From assembly GCA_902478985.1 (NCBI GenBank), contig CABSNH010000051.1, positions 1-10,067 of the forward strand: a DNA stretch of 10,067 bases. The letters run 5' to 3'. This stretch comes from an uncultured Collinsella sp. GTDB lineage: Bacteria > Actinomycetota > Coriobacteriia > Coriobacteriales > Coriobacteriaceae. Position 1 is the stretch's first letter. Each line of letters begins with the position of its first letter. Of the stretch, positions 1-7,429 are shown piece by piece. The notes under the pieces are model-generated. The model was not told the origin of the DNA, made no database searches, and saw only the letters and a list, made by a program, of their open reading frames with translations. The translations under genes and the position numbers were made by a program.

Positions 1-578
1 CCCAGGTGACCTCGGACACGCGCGAGTCCGTCCTGCAGAACGGCCAGGTCGACGCCGTCTTTGCCACCTACACCATCACTGACGAGCGCAAGAAGCTTGT
101 CTCCTTTGCCGGCCCCTACTACTACACCCAGCAGGCCATCCTGGTACTCGCCGATAACGACGACATCAAGAGCGTCGACGACCTGGCCGACAAGAACGTC
201 GCTGTCCAGTCCGGCTCCAACGGCCCCGCCATCCTGGAGGAGTTCGCTCCCAAGGCCAGCCAGCAGGAGTTCAAGACCGACGAGGAGGCCCGCCAGGCAC
301 TCCAGCAGGGCCGCGTTGACGCCTACGTCATCGATAACAACATGCAGCAGAGCGCCCTGGTCCGCGAGCCCGGTAAGTACAAGATCGCCGGCAAGCCCTT
401 CGGCAGCAAGGAGCCCTATGGCATCGGCCTGCCGCTCGATTCCGACGGCGTTGCCTTTGTCAACGACTTCCTTAAGAAGATCGAGGACGACGGCACCTGG
501 ACCGAGCTGTGGCAGATCTGCATCGGCGACCGTACGGGCGACACCAATGTTCCCGAGCTGCCCGAGATCGGCGCCTAG
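1..578 (+). CDS. Polar amino acid ABC transporter substrate-binding protein (5' truncated)
   Basis: This is the C-terminal part, about 191 codons, of an extracellular solute-binding protein of family 3. The reading frame is already open at base 3, so the gene begins before the window and its signal peptide and first lobe start are missing. Visible family features are the segment TRESVLQNGQVDAVFATYT, then ITDERKKLVSFAGPYYYT, matching the family pattern in which an Arg after TxT contacts the ligand carboxylate. A second-lobe segment follows (VDDLADKNVAVQSGSNG), then the usual 'DAYVIDN' and 'KEPYGIGLPLDSDGVAFVNDFL' segments. The family delivers glutamate, glutamine or similar amino acids to the membrane permeases. 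Two permeases and an ATPase follow on the same strand, which fits a complete importer. The exact substrate cannot be told from this fragment, although glutamate/glutamine is the most likely class. Confidence 0.9.
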   Translation, partial: QVTSDTRESVLQNGQVDAVFATYTITDERKKLVSFAGPYYYTQQAILVLADNDDIKSVDDLADKNVAVQSGSNGPAILEEFAPKASQQEFKTDEEARQALQQGRVDAYVIDNNMQQSALVREPGKYKIAGKPFGSKEPYGIGLPLDSDGVAFVNDFLKKIEDDGTWTELWQICIGDRTGDTNVPELPEIGA

Positions 579-666
579 GCAGCGAGCCTGGCAACGATCG
601 CAACGAAACCATACGGAAACGCATGATGCGCTTTATTGCGGTAAACTGTTTCCTCACTGAGTTGTC

Positions 667-700
667 GGGGCTTCCGTACACACGGGAGCCCCTTTCCTTA
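667..700 (+). terminator. Intra-operon terminator-like hairpin after the binding-protein gene
   Basis: GGGGCTTCC (667-675) pairs with GGGAGCCCC (684-692), giving a 9-bp stem with one G-U pair and an 8-base loop. It is followed by TTTCCTTATC. It lies between the binding-protein stop (578) and the ribosome binding site GGGAGG (706-711) of the first permease. Such a hairpin inside an importer operon usually acts as a leaky terminator or mRNA stabiliser, keeping binding protein in excess. That role is inference here. The rest of the 138-base gap shows no other clear signal. Confidence 0.6.
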
Positions 701-716
701 TCGGCGGGAGGTCCGC

Positions 717-1376
717 ATGAGTCTCTCCGAGCTCTGGTCGCTCTATGGCCAGAACTATATCGACGCCCTGCTAGCAACCTGGGGCATGACGCTTGAGTCG
801 TTTGCCATCGCCATGGTGCTGGCCGTTGCCGTCACTGTGATGCGCGTGTCGCCGCTCAAGCCGCTGCGCGTCTTTGGCGACCTGTATGTCCAGGTCTTCC
901 GTAACATCCCCGGCATCGCGCTGCTCATCATCGTCGTCTATGCGCTGCCGCCGCTCAAGGTCGTCCTGCCCTACCGCACCTGCGTTATCGTCGCCACGGT
1001 CCTTTTGGGCTCGGCCTTTGGCTCCGAGAACTTTATGAGCGGCATCAACACCGTTGGCGTCGGTCAGGTCGAAGCCGCCCGCTCGCTGGGCATGAGCTTC
1101 AGCCGCATCCTCGCCAAGATCGTGATTCCGCAGGCGCTGCGCTCGAGCGTGCTGCCCATGACCAACCTCTTTATCGCCGTCATGCTCACCACCGCGCTCG
1201 GCAGTCAGGTGCCGCTTAAGCCGCAAGAGCTCACCGGCGTGGTGAGCTATATCAACACGCGCTCGCTCGGCGGCGTCGCCGCGTTCTTTATCTCGGCGCT
1301 CGGCTACCTGGGCACGGCCTTTGTGGTGAGCCATATTGGCAACTACATCGATAAGAAGGTGAGGATCCTCCGATGA
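717..1376 (+). CDS. Amino acid ABC transporter permease (first subunit, GluC/HisM-like)
   Basis: A 219-residue inner-membrane permease of the polar amino acid uptake family. The family's usual length is about 215-230, so it looks complete. The N-terminal segment (about 18-42) is hydrophobic, then comes the conserved YVQVFRNIPGIALL (57-70). The cytoplasmic EAA loop, EAARSLGMSFSRILAKIVIP (119-138), is the site where the ATPase docks. Several membrane helices are visible (about 65-80, 88-105, 148-165, 188-206). The ATG at 717 has GGGAGG five bases upstream. The stop codon overlaps the next gene's start (ATGA, 1373-1376), so the two permeases are probably translationally coupled and form a heterodimer. 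The 'FRNIPG' segment is a small variant of the common 'FRNTPxL'. Substrate specificity is not readable from the permease. Confidence 0.93.
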   Translation: MSLSELWSLYGQNYIDALLATWGMTLESFAIAMVLAVAVTVMRVSPLKPLRVFGDLYVQVFRNIPGIALLIIVVYALPPLKVVLPYRTCVIVATVLLGSAFGSENFMSGINTVGVGQVEAARSLGMSFSRILAKIVIPQALRSSVLPMTNLFIAVMLTTALGSQVPLKPQELTGVVSYINTRSLGGVAAFFISALGYLGTAFVVSHIGNYIDKKVRILR

Positions 1377-2206
1377 GCAAGCATTCCTCCCCTGCACTCA
1401 CCATGCGCGATGCGCTCTACGAGGCTCCCGGCCCCAAGGTGCGCGCCAAGATTCGCATCGGCACCGCCATCTCGCTTGTTGCCGTCACCGCGCTCGTCGC
1501 CCTGGTACTGCAGCGCTTTTATGTGACCGGCCAGCTTTCGGTCCACTATTGGTATTTCTTTACGCACCTCACCACCTGGAAGTTCCTGCTTGCCGGCTTT
1601 GAGGACACCGTTAAAGTCGCACTCACCGCCGGCGTCATTGCGCTGGTACTGGGCTTAGCCCTTATGCTCGGCCGCACCAGCGGCATCAAGCCGCTGCAGC
1701 TGGTCTGCCGCGTGCTCACCGATTTCTTCCGCGGTGTGCCGAGCCTGCTGTTCATCTACTTCTTCTTTTTGGTGCTGCCCCAGTACAAGATCTCGCTGCC
1801 GTCGTTTTGGATGCTCACGCTTCCCGTCGCGCTCGCTGCCGCCGGCGTGCTGGCCGAGATCTTCCGCGCCGGCGTCAACGCCGTGCCGCGCGGCCAGGTC
1901 GAGGCGGCCCAGGCACTCGGTCTCTCCAAGGCTAAAATCACCTTTAAAATCGTGTTGCCGCAGGCTATTCGGTTTATCATTCCGTCCTTGATTTCGCAGC
2001 TTGTGGTCGTAGTCAAAGACACCACCGTCGCCTACGTGGTGAGCTACCCCGACCTCATGCAAAACGCCCGCGTGCTCATTACCAACTACGACGCCCTCGT
2101 GTCGGTCTACCTGGTTATCGCGGTCATCTACATCCTCATCAACGTCGCGATCAACAAGGCCGCTGTCTACGTTTCGCACAAGACCGGTGCGACCATCATC
2201 CGCTAA
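1373..2206 (+). CDS. Amino acid ABC transporter permease (second subunit, GluD-like)
   Basis: A 277-residue permease of the same family, paralogous to the gene before it. It has a longer cytoplasmic N-terminus (about 30 residues before the first helix at about 31-48), as seen in GluD-type partners. The hydrophobic FFRGVPSLLFIYFFFLVLP segment is at 118-136. The EAA region spans about 161-200 (AEIFRAGVNAVPRGQVEAAQ followed by ALGLSKAKITFKIVLPQAIR) and is almost textbook for the family. The start overlaps the previous stop by 4 bases and no separate strong ribosome binding site is evident, which supports coupling. The gene ends 36 bases before the ATPase. It should form the transmembrane channel with the first permease. 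Confidence 0.94.
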   Translation: MSKHSSPALTMRDALYEAPGPKVRAKIRIGTAISLVAVTALVALVLQRFYVTGQLSVHYWYFFTHLTTWKFLLAGFEDTVKVALTAGVIALVLGLALMLGRTSGIKPLQLVCRVLTDFFRGVPSLLFIYFFFLVLPQYKISLPSFWMLTLPVALAAAGVLAEIFRAGVNAVPRGQVEAAQALGLSKAKITFKIVLPQAIRFIIPSLISQLVVVVKDTTVAYVVSYPDLMQNARVLITNYDALVSVYLVIAVIYILINVAINKAAVYVSHKTGATIIR

Positions 2207-2242
2207 CGCTTTACCATTTCGAATCATAAGGAGCCGAGCACC

Positions 2243-3007
<765 letters not shown>

Positions 3008-3058
3008 CCAGACCGCCCACCCGCCAGCCATGCCCATCCAAACTCGAAAGTTACACCT

Positions 3059-3868
3059 ATGATCGGAACCCGCACCTCATCGTCCTACACCCCGCATGTC
3101 GACGTCGACCCCGCCGACCGTCCGTTCATCCTCGTCGCGCCGCGTTGGGAAGAGGCAAAGCCGTTTTTAAGCGAGACGCTCTCCCCCAACGAGGAAATCG
3201 CAAGTGTCTTTGTCGATGCCATTCTTGCCGCCGGCGGCCTGCCGCTGCAGATGTCTATCACCGAGGACATTGAGGTTATCCGTCATTACGTCGATATCGC
3301 CGACGGCATCGCTATTCCCGGCGGCCCGGACGTCAACCCCAAGCGCTGGGGCGACGAGCGCCCCTACGACCCCACCCTCTGCTGCGAGATCCGCGATAGC
3401 TTTGAGTTTAAGCTGGTCAGCGAGGTGCTCCGCGCCAAAAAGCCGCTCTTTACCACCTGCCGCGGCACGCAGTTGCTCAATGTCGCCACTGGCGGCACCC
3501 TGTGCATGGACGTGCCGAGCCTGGGCGCTCGCGAGGGCCGCACGCAGTGGCGCCATACCCACGTGCTCAACGACCCCGTGCATCCCGTCGAAGTCGTGCC
3601 GGGCTCGCTGCTGGAGCGCGCGGTTGGCGGGCACAGGCTGATCCAGACCAACTCCGCACACCACTGCTGCGTCGACCGTCTGGGTAAAAGCACGCGCTTG
3701 GTCGCCAAAGCAACCGACGGCGTTCCCGAGTGCATCGAAGTCGAAGGCCAGCCGTTCTGCCTGGGCGTACAATGGCACCCTGAGTACACGTGGAAGACGC
3801 TCGAGACCGACTTTAACCTGTGGAAGTCGTTTGTCGAGGCTGCTGCCAAGGTAAAGCAAACCCGCTAG
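3059..3868 (+). CDS. Gamma-glutamyl-gamma-aminobutyrate hydrolase family protein (peptidase C26)
   Basis: A 269-residue cytoplasmic class I glutamine-amidotransferase-like hydrolase, the expected length for PuuD-type proteins (about 240-260). Diagnostic segments are IAIPGGPDVNP (84-94), the nucleophile elbow TTCRGTQLLNVATGGTL (132-148) with catalytic Cys134, the NSAHH segment (198-202), and QWHPE (238-242) carrying the triad His240 and Glu242. The family hydrolyses gamma-glutamyl amide bonds, releasing glutamate. Placement directly behind a glutamate/glutamine-type importer suggests that imported gamma-glutamyl compounds or glutamine are processed. That link is inference. The residue before the Cys is Thr where the family usually has Gly-Ile or similar, and the usual HHQ after the Ser is HHC here. 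The ATG at 3059 has only a poor ribosome binding site, so coupling or a different start is possible. Polyamine or folate-polyglutamate substrates cannot be excluded. Confidence 0.85.
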   Translation: MIGTRTSSSYTPHVDVDPADRPFILVAPRWEEAKPFLSETLSPNEEIASVFVDAILAAGGLPLQMSITEDIEVIRHYVDIADGIAIPGGPDVNPKRWGDERPYDPTLCCEIRDSFEFKLVSEVLRAKKPLFTTCRGTQLLNVATGGTLCMDVPSLGAREGRTQWRHTHVLNDPVHPVEVVPGSLLERAVGGHRLIQTNSAHHCCVDRLGKSTRLVAKATDGVPECIEVEGQPFCLGVQWHPEYTWKTLETDFNLWKSFVEAAAKVKQTR

Positions 3869-3901
3869 CCCGCAAACCACTCAGGTTAAAGCCTCCTAAG
3901 C

Positions 3902-3943
3902 CAGGGGGGGGCGGACACCAGCCACGGTGCCCGCCCCCCCCTG
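3902..3943 (+). terminator. G/C-rich terminator hairpin closing the amino acid transport operon
   Basis: The left arm 3902-3919 pairs with the right arm 3926-3943 in an 18-position stem with a single A-C mismatch and a 6-base loop (AGCCAC). It includes eight consecutive G-C pairs. It begins 33 bases after the hydrolase stop. The following bases TATTTGG are only modestly T rich, so the stem rather than the tail would do the work. It also lies between two converging genes and could block read-through from the minus strand. Confidence 0.75.
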
Positions 3944-3981
3944 TATTTGGTATGCTCGGTATGATCATCCCTCACAAACAA

Positions 3982-4800
3982 TCAAAGAAATCTCGACCGC
4001 AATCGGTCTACGGTAAAGCAAATGGTAAAAACGCTTGCTACGTTTATTAGGCAGTCAATTAGAATCGAAATGCATTGACTATTCCCCAACGGGGTCACGC
4101 CACAAATCCACATGAGCATCGAGGCTGGAAGCGGAAGCATGGAGTTGGCCCCGAGCTGTATGTAGATCGCTACAACGTTGACAAGCAGCAGTATGCCAAT
4201 CGGACCGAAGCCGAATCCAAAATAGGAAACAGCAACCACGCAAGAGACCACGTATGCAAGGCAGACGACACTCGCCAGAAGAAGTCGATAGCAAAAAATA
4301 TTCAGGTTGAAATACTGCTGAGCATCCAAAACAATTACGCAGTTAAGACAGTACAAAACGACACTCGACAGGATAAACGCGCCCAAAAGGGCAAAAGAAG
4401 ACAGCACCACTCGCGCAACGATAGCGCACACACGCTTCCCTCCCCGAGTCTCCGACAACCCCCACGGTTCCTCAATAAAGCCCGAACTGACAAAGCGCGG
4501 CACAATGCAAGCCGCGATGAACGGAAAGAACAATGCATGAGCCAACGGGGCTACGTTGAACAGCAGACCGCGAAAAACCTCTGCATTACCAAATAGAAGG
4601 ACATCCTCTGCCGATAGCCGAAGCGTCGGGTCTGGGAAAAAGCCTAAGAAACTGTTCTCACGGAGGCTACAGAACCACATCGGGAAAGAATTAAGCTGCA
4701 ATACCACCATGCACGCATAAATTACCAGGATTAAGGCGTACGTCCATTTGCTCACATGCTTCAATTCTGAATGAAGGAATCTTCTAGTCTGACGAGCCAT
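3982..4800 (-). CDS. ABC-2-type exporter permease, second subunit (LanE/LanG-like)
   Basis: A 272-residue membrane protein with about six hydrophobic segments (roughly 19-36, 85-101, 127-155, 170-193, 200-215, 245-263). About 45 residues lie between the first two segments, probably outside the cell. A charged segment, FIEEPWGLSETRGGKR (108-123), corresponds to the cytoplasmic linker before the third helix in ABC-2 permeases. It is the last gene of a three-gene unit (ATPase, permease, permease). I chose the ATG at 4800, with GGGGGT (4808-4813) seven bases upstream; this gives a 17-base overlap with the gene before it. A GTG at 4818 is the alternative start, adding six residues. Base composition is markedly lower in G+C than in the left block. 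Function as a peptide exporter or immunity pump is inferred from gene order and the partner ATPase, because permeases of this kind diverge quickly. Confidence 0.75.
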   Translation of the reverse strand: MARQTRRFLHSELKHVSKWTYALILVIYACMVVLQLNSFPMWFCSLRENSFLGFFPDPTLRLSAEDVLLFGNAEVFRGLLFNVAPLAHALFFPFIAACIVPRFVSSGFIEEPWGLSETRGGKRVCAIVARVVLSSFALLGAFILSSVVLYCLNCVIVLDAQQYFNLNIFCYRLLLASVVCLAYVVSCVVAVSYFGFGFGPIGILLLVNVVAIYIQLGANSMLPLPASMLMWICGVTPLGNSQCISILIDCLINVASVFTICFTVDRLRSRFL

Positions 4801-5608
4801 TGAGCACACCCCCAGCACGAAAGCTCACGAGAGCGTAAATCAATACCGATAGACAGCTGGCTGCCGCGCCATATCCCAGAAGCGTCAGCTGCCCCATATC
4901 GCTATACCCAAGGGCACATCCGACTCCAAGGTACGGCCCCGGAAGAAAGAAGATCCATCGCAAGGACGATATGGGCGTCTGAAGGTAAGTTCCGTAGAGC
5001 GTCAAGCTCATGACAAATCCGATTATTACCACAGCCCCGCTAAATACGGCGCTGCTTGTAATCCGATAGATGGTCACCGTCTCCAACGCAACCGATACCA
5101 CCAATACGGCGTTGATTATCATCGCAGGCAAAAATGCAGTTAGCATGTCGTGCGAGTAGTTATGCCCTACACGTATTATGGCTATTGCAAAAAGAAGAAG
5201 GCAAAGCGCACTATATGCTGCGCCAATTATTAAAGCAGACGAAAGCACATGTGCTAGGACCCCATTAAAGCGGGTAAGACCTCTTGCTGAAGAAATTCGG
5301 TATCCCTCTTCATAGCCGCGCTCCTGTAAAATCGCCAGGCAAACGATGAGCGGAACGAACAGAGAGGTGCCGGCAAAGGCACTACGCACAAGGGACTCAT
5401 CGGGTGCAGAAGGATCGATTACATTCCAGCAGAAGCCAATATCCTCCCCAAAAACGCTATTGCCAAAGGCGAGCAACGTTGTTCCGTTTTTTAGAAAGAT
5501 GCCGAAGAGAAGGCCGAACGCCAGCATAAGCGCAAGACCAAACTTCGCCGGAAATATCCTGTGCAAACGCATCATATCTGCCTTTATGGGATGGATCGCC
5601 CGCTTCAT
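4784..5608 (-). CDS. ABC-2-type exporter permease, first subunit (LanE/LanG-like)
   Basis: A 274-residue membrane protein with six likely helices (about 23-39, 76-94, 119-146, 157-180, 186-208, 243-263). About 35 residues between helices one and two probably face outside. The segment ERGYEEGYRISSARGLTRF (96-114), followed by a hydrophobic helix, resembles the ABC-2 permease pattern in which a charged E-x-x-x-G stretch precedes helix three. The start codon overlaps the ATPase stop (ATGA, 5605-5608) with no good ribosome binding site, so translation is probably coupled to the ATPase gene. It shares its layout with the downstream permease (helix, long outer loop, charged linker, four helices), so the two are probably diverged paralogues forming a heterodimer. 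The substrate is unknown. No toxin or peptide gene is adjacent. Confidence 0.78.
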   Translation of the reverse strand: MKRAIHPIKADMMRLHRIFPAKFGLALMLAFGLLFGIFLKNGTTLLAFGNSVFGEDIGFCWNVIDPSAPDESLVRSAFAGTSLFVPLIVCLAILQERGYEEGYRISSARGLTRFNGVLAHVLSSALIIGAAYSALCLLLFAIAIIRVGHNYSHDMLTAFLPAMIINAVLVVSVALETVTIYRITSSAVFSGAVVIIGFVMSLTLYGTYLQTPISSLRWIFFLPGPYLGVGCALGYSDMGQLTLLGYGAAASCLSVLIYALVSFRAGGVLNGSSD

Positions 5609-6330
5609 AGCGAGACCGCCTTCATCAAGCGCCTGTAATACTCTTTTAGGGACGACGCCTCATCCCTTATGACGTCCATCGATTCCTTTTTTAGCAGTTC
5701 GCCGTCATGAATAAACAGGCAGCTTGTTGCAACCGATGCCAACTCATCCAAATCATGACTAGAGATGAGCATGGTCTTACCCTGCTCTCGATTCAATCGA
5801 CCGATAAGGGCCCATATACTCTCGATGCCCAGCGGGTCCAACCCGTTTGCTGGCTCATCAAAAATAAGCAGGTCAGTGTCACCCAACAAAGCCGTAGCTA
5901 TATCCAGTCGCCGTTTCATTCCCAGAGAAAAACTGCTCACGCTCTTTTTTTCATCGGCATCCAGTCCAACTAGGTTCAAAACGCGAGGAACCTCACGATT
6001 CTCATCAAGCCCCCATTCCGCACATCGGATCCGAAGATTCTCAACCGCGCTGAGGGATTGGTATGCTCCGCTGGAATCTGGCACATAGCCGACACGCGCC
6101 CGCATCAGGCTGAGCTCTCTTTTCGACTTGCCTCCAAAGAGCTCCACGCTCCCCGACGATGGCTCACAGAGGCCCAATACGATTTTAATGAGCGTGCTTT
6201 TGCCCGCTCCATTTGCACCAACAAGGGCACAGAGCTCAGACTGGTGCACCTCGAAGGAAACATCATGCAACACACGCCGTTTCCCATAGCGCTTTGACAC
6301 CTTTGATAACTTTATCGTTGATGCGTTCAT
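5605..6330 (-). CDS. ABC exporter ATP-binding protein, BcrA/LanF type
   Basis: A 241-residue ATPase for the two permeases that follow. Walker A is GANGAGKST (38-46), the signature is FSLGMKRRLDIA (134-145), Walker B is LLIFDEP (154-160), the D-loop region is NGLDPLGI (162-169), and switch His192 lies in SSHDLDEL. A signature of the form SLGMKxRL followed by NGLDPxGI is typical of bacitracin-resistance (BcrA) and lantibiotic-immunity (LanF, e.g. NisF/EpiF) ATPases, which pair with two short permeases exactly as here. The Q-loop position reads YVPD (Asp85) rather than Gln, a tolerated variation in this branch. I chose the ATG at 6330, preceded by GGGAGG (6334-6339) at a short 3-base spacing. 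A TTG at 6366 preceded by AAGGA is a possible longer start. The likely role is expelling a membrane-active peptide or antibiotic, by inference. Confidence 0.88.
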   Translation of the reverse strand: MNASTIKLSKVSKRYGKRRVLHDVSFEVHQSELCALVGANGAGKSTLIKIVLGLCEPSSGSVELFGGKSKRELSLMRARVGYVPDSSGAYQSLSAVENLRIRCAEWGLDENREVPRVLNLVGLDADEKKSVSSFSLGMKRRLDIATALLGDTDLLIFDEPANGLDPLGIESIWALIGRLNREQGKTMLISSHDLDELASVATSCLFIHDGELLKKESMDVIRDEASSLKEYYRRLMKAVSL

Positions 6331-6384
6331 TGGCCTCCCGTTCTGCTTGATATCAAAACCGCTCAAATCGTTCCTTCTTTCCTT

Positions 6385-6418
6385 TATCGTTTTCCATGGT
6401 TGTTATTGTTTTTCGATA
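6385..6418. promoter_or_regulatory. Putative double-dyad operator in the exporter promoter
   Basis: On the plus strand the site begins TATCGTT (6385-6391) and ends CGATA (6414-6418), with 24 bases between TATCG and CGATA. An inner dyad TATTG-TTTTT-CGATA occupies 6404-6418, 19 bases from the first TATCG. The same layout, with the same 24- and 19-base distances, occurs upstream of the DUF2975/XRE operon at 7430-7463. Aligned by hand, the two 34-base sites agree at 19 positions, concentrated in the half-sites. The site overlaps the -10 box. Binding by the neighbouring XRE protein is inference. Confidence 0.5.
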
Positions 6419-6433
6419 ACTCATATTTGTCAA
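6405..6433 (-). promoter_or_regulatory. Predicted sigma-70-type promoter of the exporter operon
   Basis: On the minus strand a perfect -35 box TTGACA (6433-6428) is followed by exactly 17 bases and AACAAT (6410-6405, four of six matches to TATAAT). It lies 75 bases upstream of the ATPase ATG at 6330 and downstream of the terminator of the preceding unit, so the exporter genes should be transcribed separately. The -10 box and part of the spacer are covered by the inverted repeat at 6385-6418, the classic placement for a repressor site. Confidence 0.65.
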
Positions 6434-6440
6434 GATAATC

Positions 6441-6476
6441 TAAAAGAAGGGACCCGTGTTAGACACGGGTCCCTTC
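6441..6476 (-). terminator. Rho-independent terminator of the DUF2975/XRE operon
   Basis: A perfect 14-bp stem (6446-6459 with 6463-6476) with a 3-base loop, TAG. Read on the minus strand it is followed immediately by TTTTAGATTATC. It lies 34 bases after the XRE stop codon at 6511 and just upstream of the exporter promoter, so it separates the two units. On the plus strand it has no T tail. Confidence 0.88.
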
Positions 6477-6510
6477 ACGCTGATACTTCGTTTTAGTTGT
6501 TCGCCTTAAG

Positions 6511-6840
6511 CTACTCGTCACTCAAATCGACAGCAAAGACGGATGTCGGAAGCGATACCTCATTGCCTCCGCCGTCCCGCATCTGCCTCACGACATTTTT
6601 TGCACGCTCAACAATAAGTTCCTCAAGCTCTTTCTCACTCACACGCTGAATAATATCTCCCGGTTGACAGTCAAGTTCATCGCAGATATCAAGAAGCGTC
6701 TTAAGACGAATAGCTTTTATTTTCCCGTTTCTTAGCTTTGAAATATTAGCCGGAGTATGCCCCGTGGCCCGAATCAGATCAGCACTGGTCTTCCCGGTCT
6801 TAAGCAGCTGCGTCTCAAGCTCAATGATGAGATAGCTCAT
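6511..6840 (-). CDS. YozG-like XRE-family transcriptional regulator
   Basis: A 109-residue DNA-binding protein with a Cro/C1-type helix-turn-helix at about 11-65. The core HTPANISKLRNGKIKAIRLK (28-47), then TLLDICDELDCQPGDII (48-64), is characteristic of the YozG branch that pairs with DUF2975 membrane proteins. YozG-type proteins are commonly about 65-80 residues; this one has an extra acidic/basic tail (about 69-109) including a probable helix, EKELEELIVERAKNVVRQM. The ATG at 6840 has a perfect AGGAGG (6845-6850) four bases upstream, and the stop codon of the DUF2975 gene (TAG, 6849-6851) overlaps that site, so translation is probably coupled. The local G+C content is low compared with the flanks. 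It is likely to repress its own operon and perhaps the exporter through the repeated operator. Confidence 0.9.
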   Translation of the reverse strand: MSYLIIELETQLLKTGKTSADLIRATGHTPANISKLRNGKIKAIRLKTLLDICDELDCQPGDIIQRVSEKELEELIVERAKNVVRQMRDGGGNEVSLPTSVFAVDLSDE

Positions 6841-6848
6841 GTTTCCTC

Positions 6849-7409
6849 CTACACAAGCTCGTCAGACTGCTCTTGGAGCAGCGAGGCATAACTCCAGATC
6901 GCCGAGATAAACAAACAGACAACTGCGCCGATAAACGACCCCGTATCAAAGGTAGCGCCTTGGCAAATCTCAATAACGAAGGAATGAGGCACGATGTAAA
7001 GCTCCAGCCCACCAATGGTGAGATTGACCGACCCATAGGCACCAACAAGCGAAACCGCGGCGTTAACAGCAAAGGCAAGCGCGAGAACACGGATAAGCCG
7101 CACATGCGTCTTGGTAAAGGGCGAGACGCCTCGCGAGATGTTACGGCTGATCCCGCACAAAACGACAAGCGAAATACCCACGACGAGTGCCAGGCACAGT
7201 CCGCTTGGGATAACGATGCACCCGCCATTGAGAAGCGTCACGACACCCAAAGAATCGACAGAAGCAAAGTTTGCAACTGCGTACCAGATCACGTAAACAA
7301 CCAGCGCGGCAAAAGCGACGAGCATCCCTGCAAAAACGGCTGCCATGCAAAAACCAAGCTTCCTGATTTTTTCGCCCGCCTTGGCCATACGCTGAACGCT
7401 GTTGGACAT
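6849..7409 (-). CDS. DUF2975 family membrane protein
   Basis: A 186-residue membrane protein with four likely helices (about 18-43, 65-86, 104-125, 158-178). Between helices two and three is RNISRGVSPFTKTHVRLIRV (89-108), matching the G-x-P-F-T motif of DUF2975. The C-terminal IWSYASLLQEQSDELV (171-186) matches the family's closing LQ-E segment. The family is routinely encoded beside a small YozG-like XRE regulator, as here, where that gene starts 8 bases downstream. Its biochemical role is not established; a membrane sensor that controls the regulator is a reasonable hypothesis. I chose the ATG at 7409, with GAGGGTGAG (7413-7421) upstream. The open frame continues to 7508 but the added 33 residues would run through the operator and look non-coding. 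Confidence 0.86.
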   Translation of the reverse strand: MSNSVQRMAKAGEKIRKLGFCMAAVFAGMLVAFAALVVYVIWYAVANFASVDSLGVVTLLNGGCIVIPSGLCLALVVGISLVVLCGISRNISRGVSPFTKTHVRLIRVLALAFAVNAAVSLVGAYGSVNLTIGGLELYIVPHSFVIEICQGATFDTGSFIGAVVCLFISAIWSYASLLQEQSDELV

Positions 7410-7429
7410 ACACTCACCCTCATCGACTC

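Noticed and set aside
579..716. Riboswitch in the gap between binding-protein and permease genes
   Set aside because: Apart from the single hairpin at 667-692 I found no conserved riboswitch core or further stems.
4075..4596. 173-residue plus-strand frame opposite the last exporter permease
   Set aside because: Very charged composition, no ribosome binding site, and the minus-strand product is a coherent six-helix protein in a three-gene unit.
4801..4818. GTG start at 4818 for the last exporter permease
   Set aside because: The ATG at 4800 has a well-placed GGGGGT; the GTG has no convincing ribosome binding site. Not fully excluded.
6331..6366. TTG start at 6366 for the exporter ATPase
   Set aside because: AAGGA upstream is plausible, but the ATG at 6330 follows GGGAGG and matches the normal start of this ATPase family. 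Left as an alternative.
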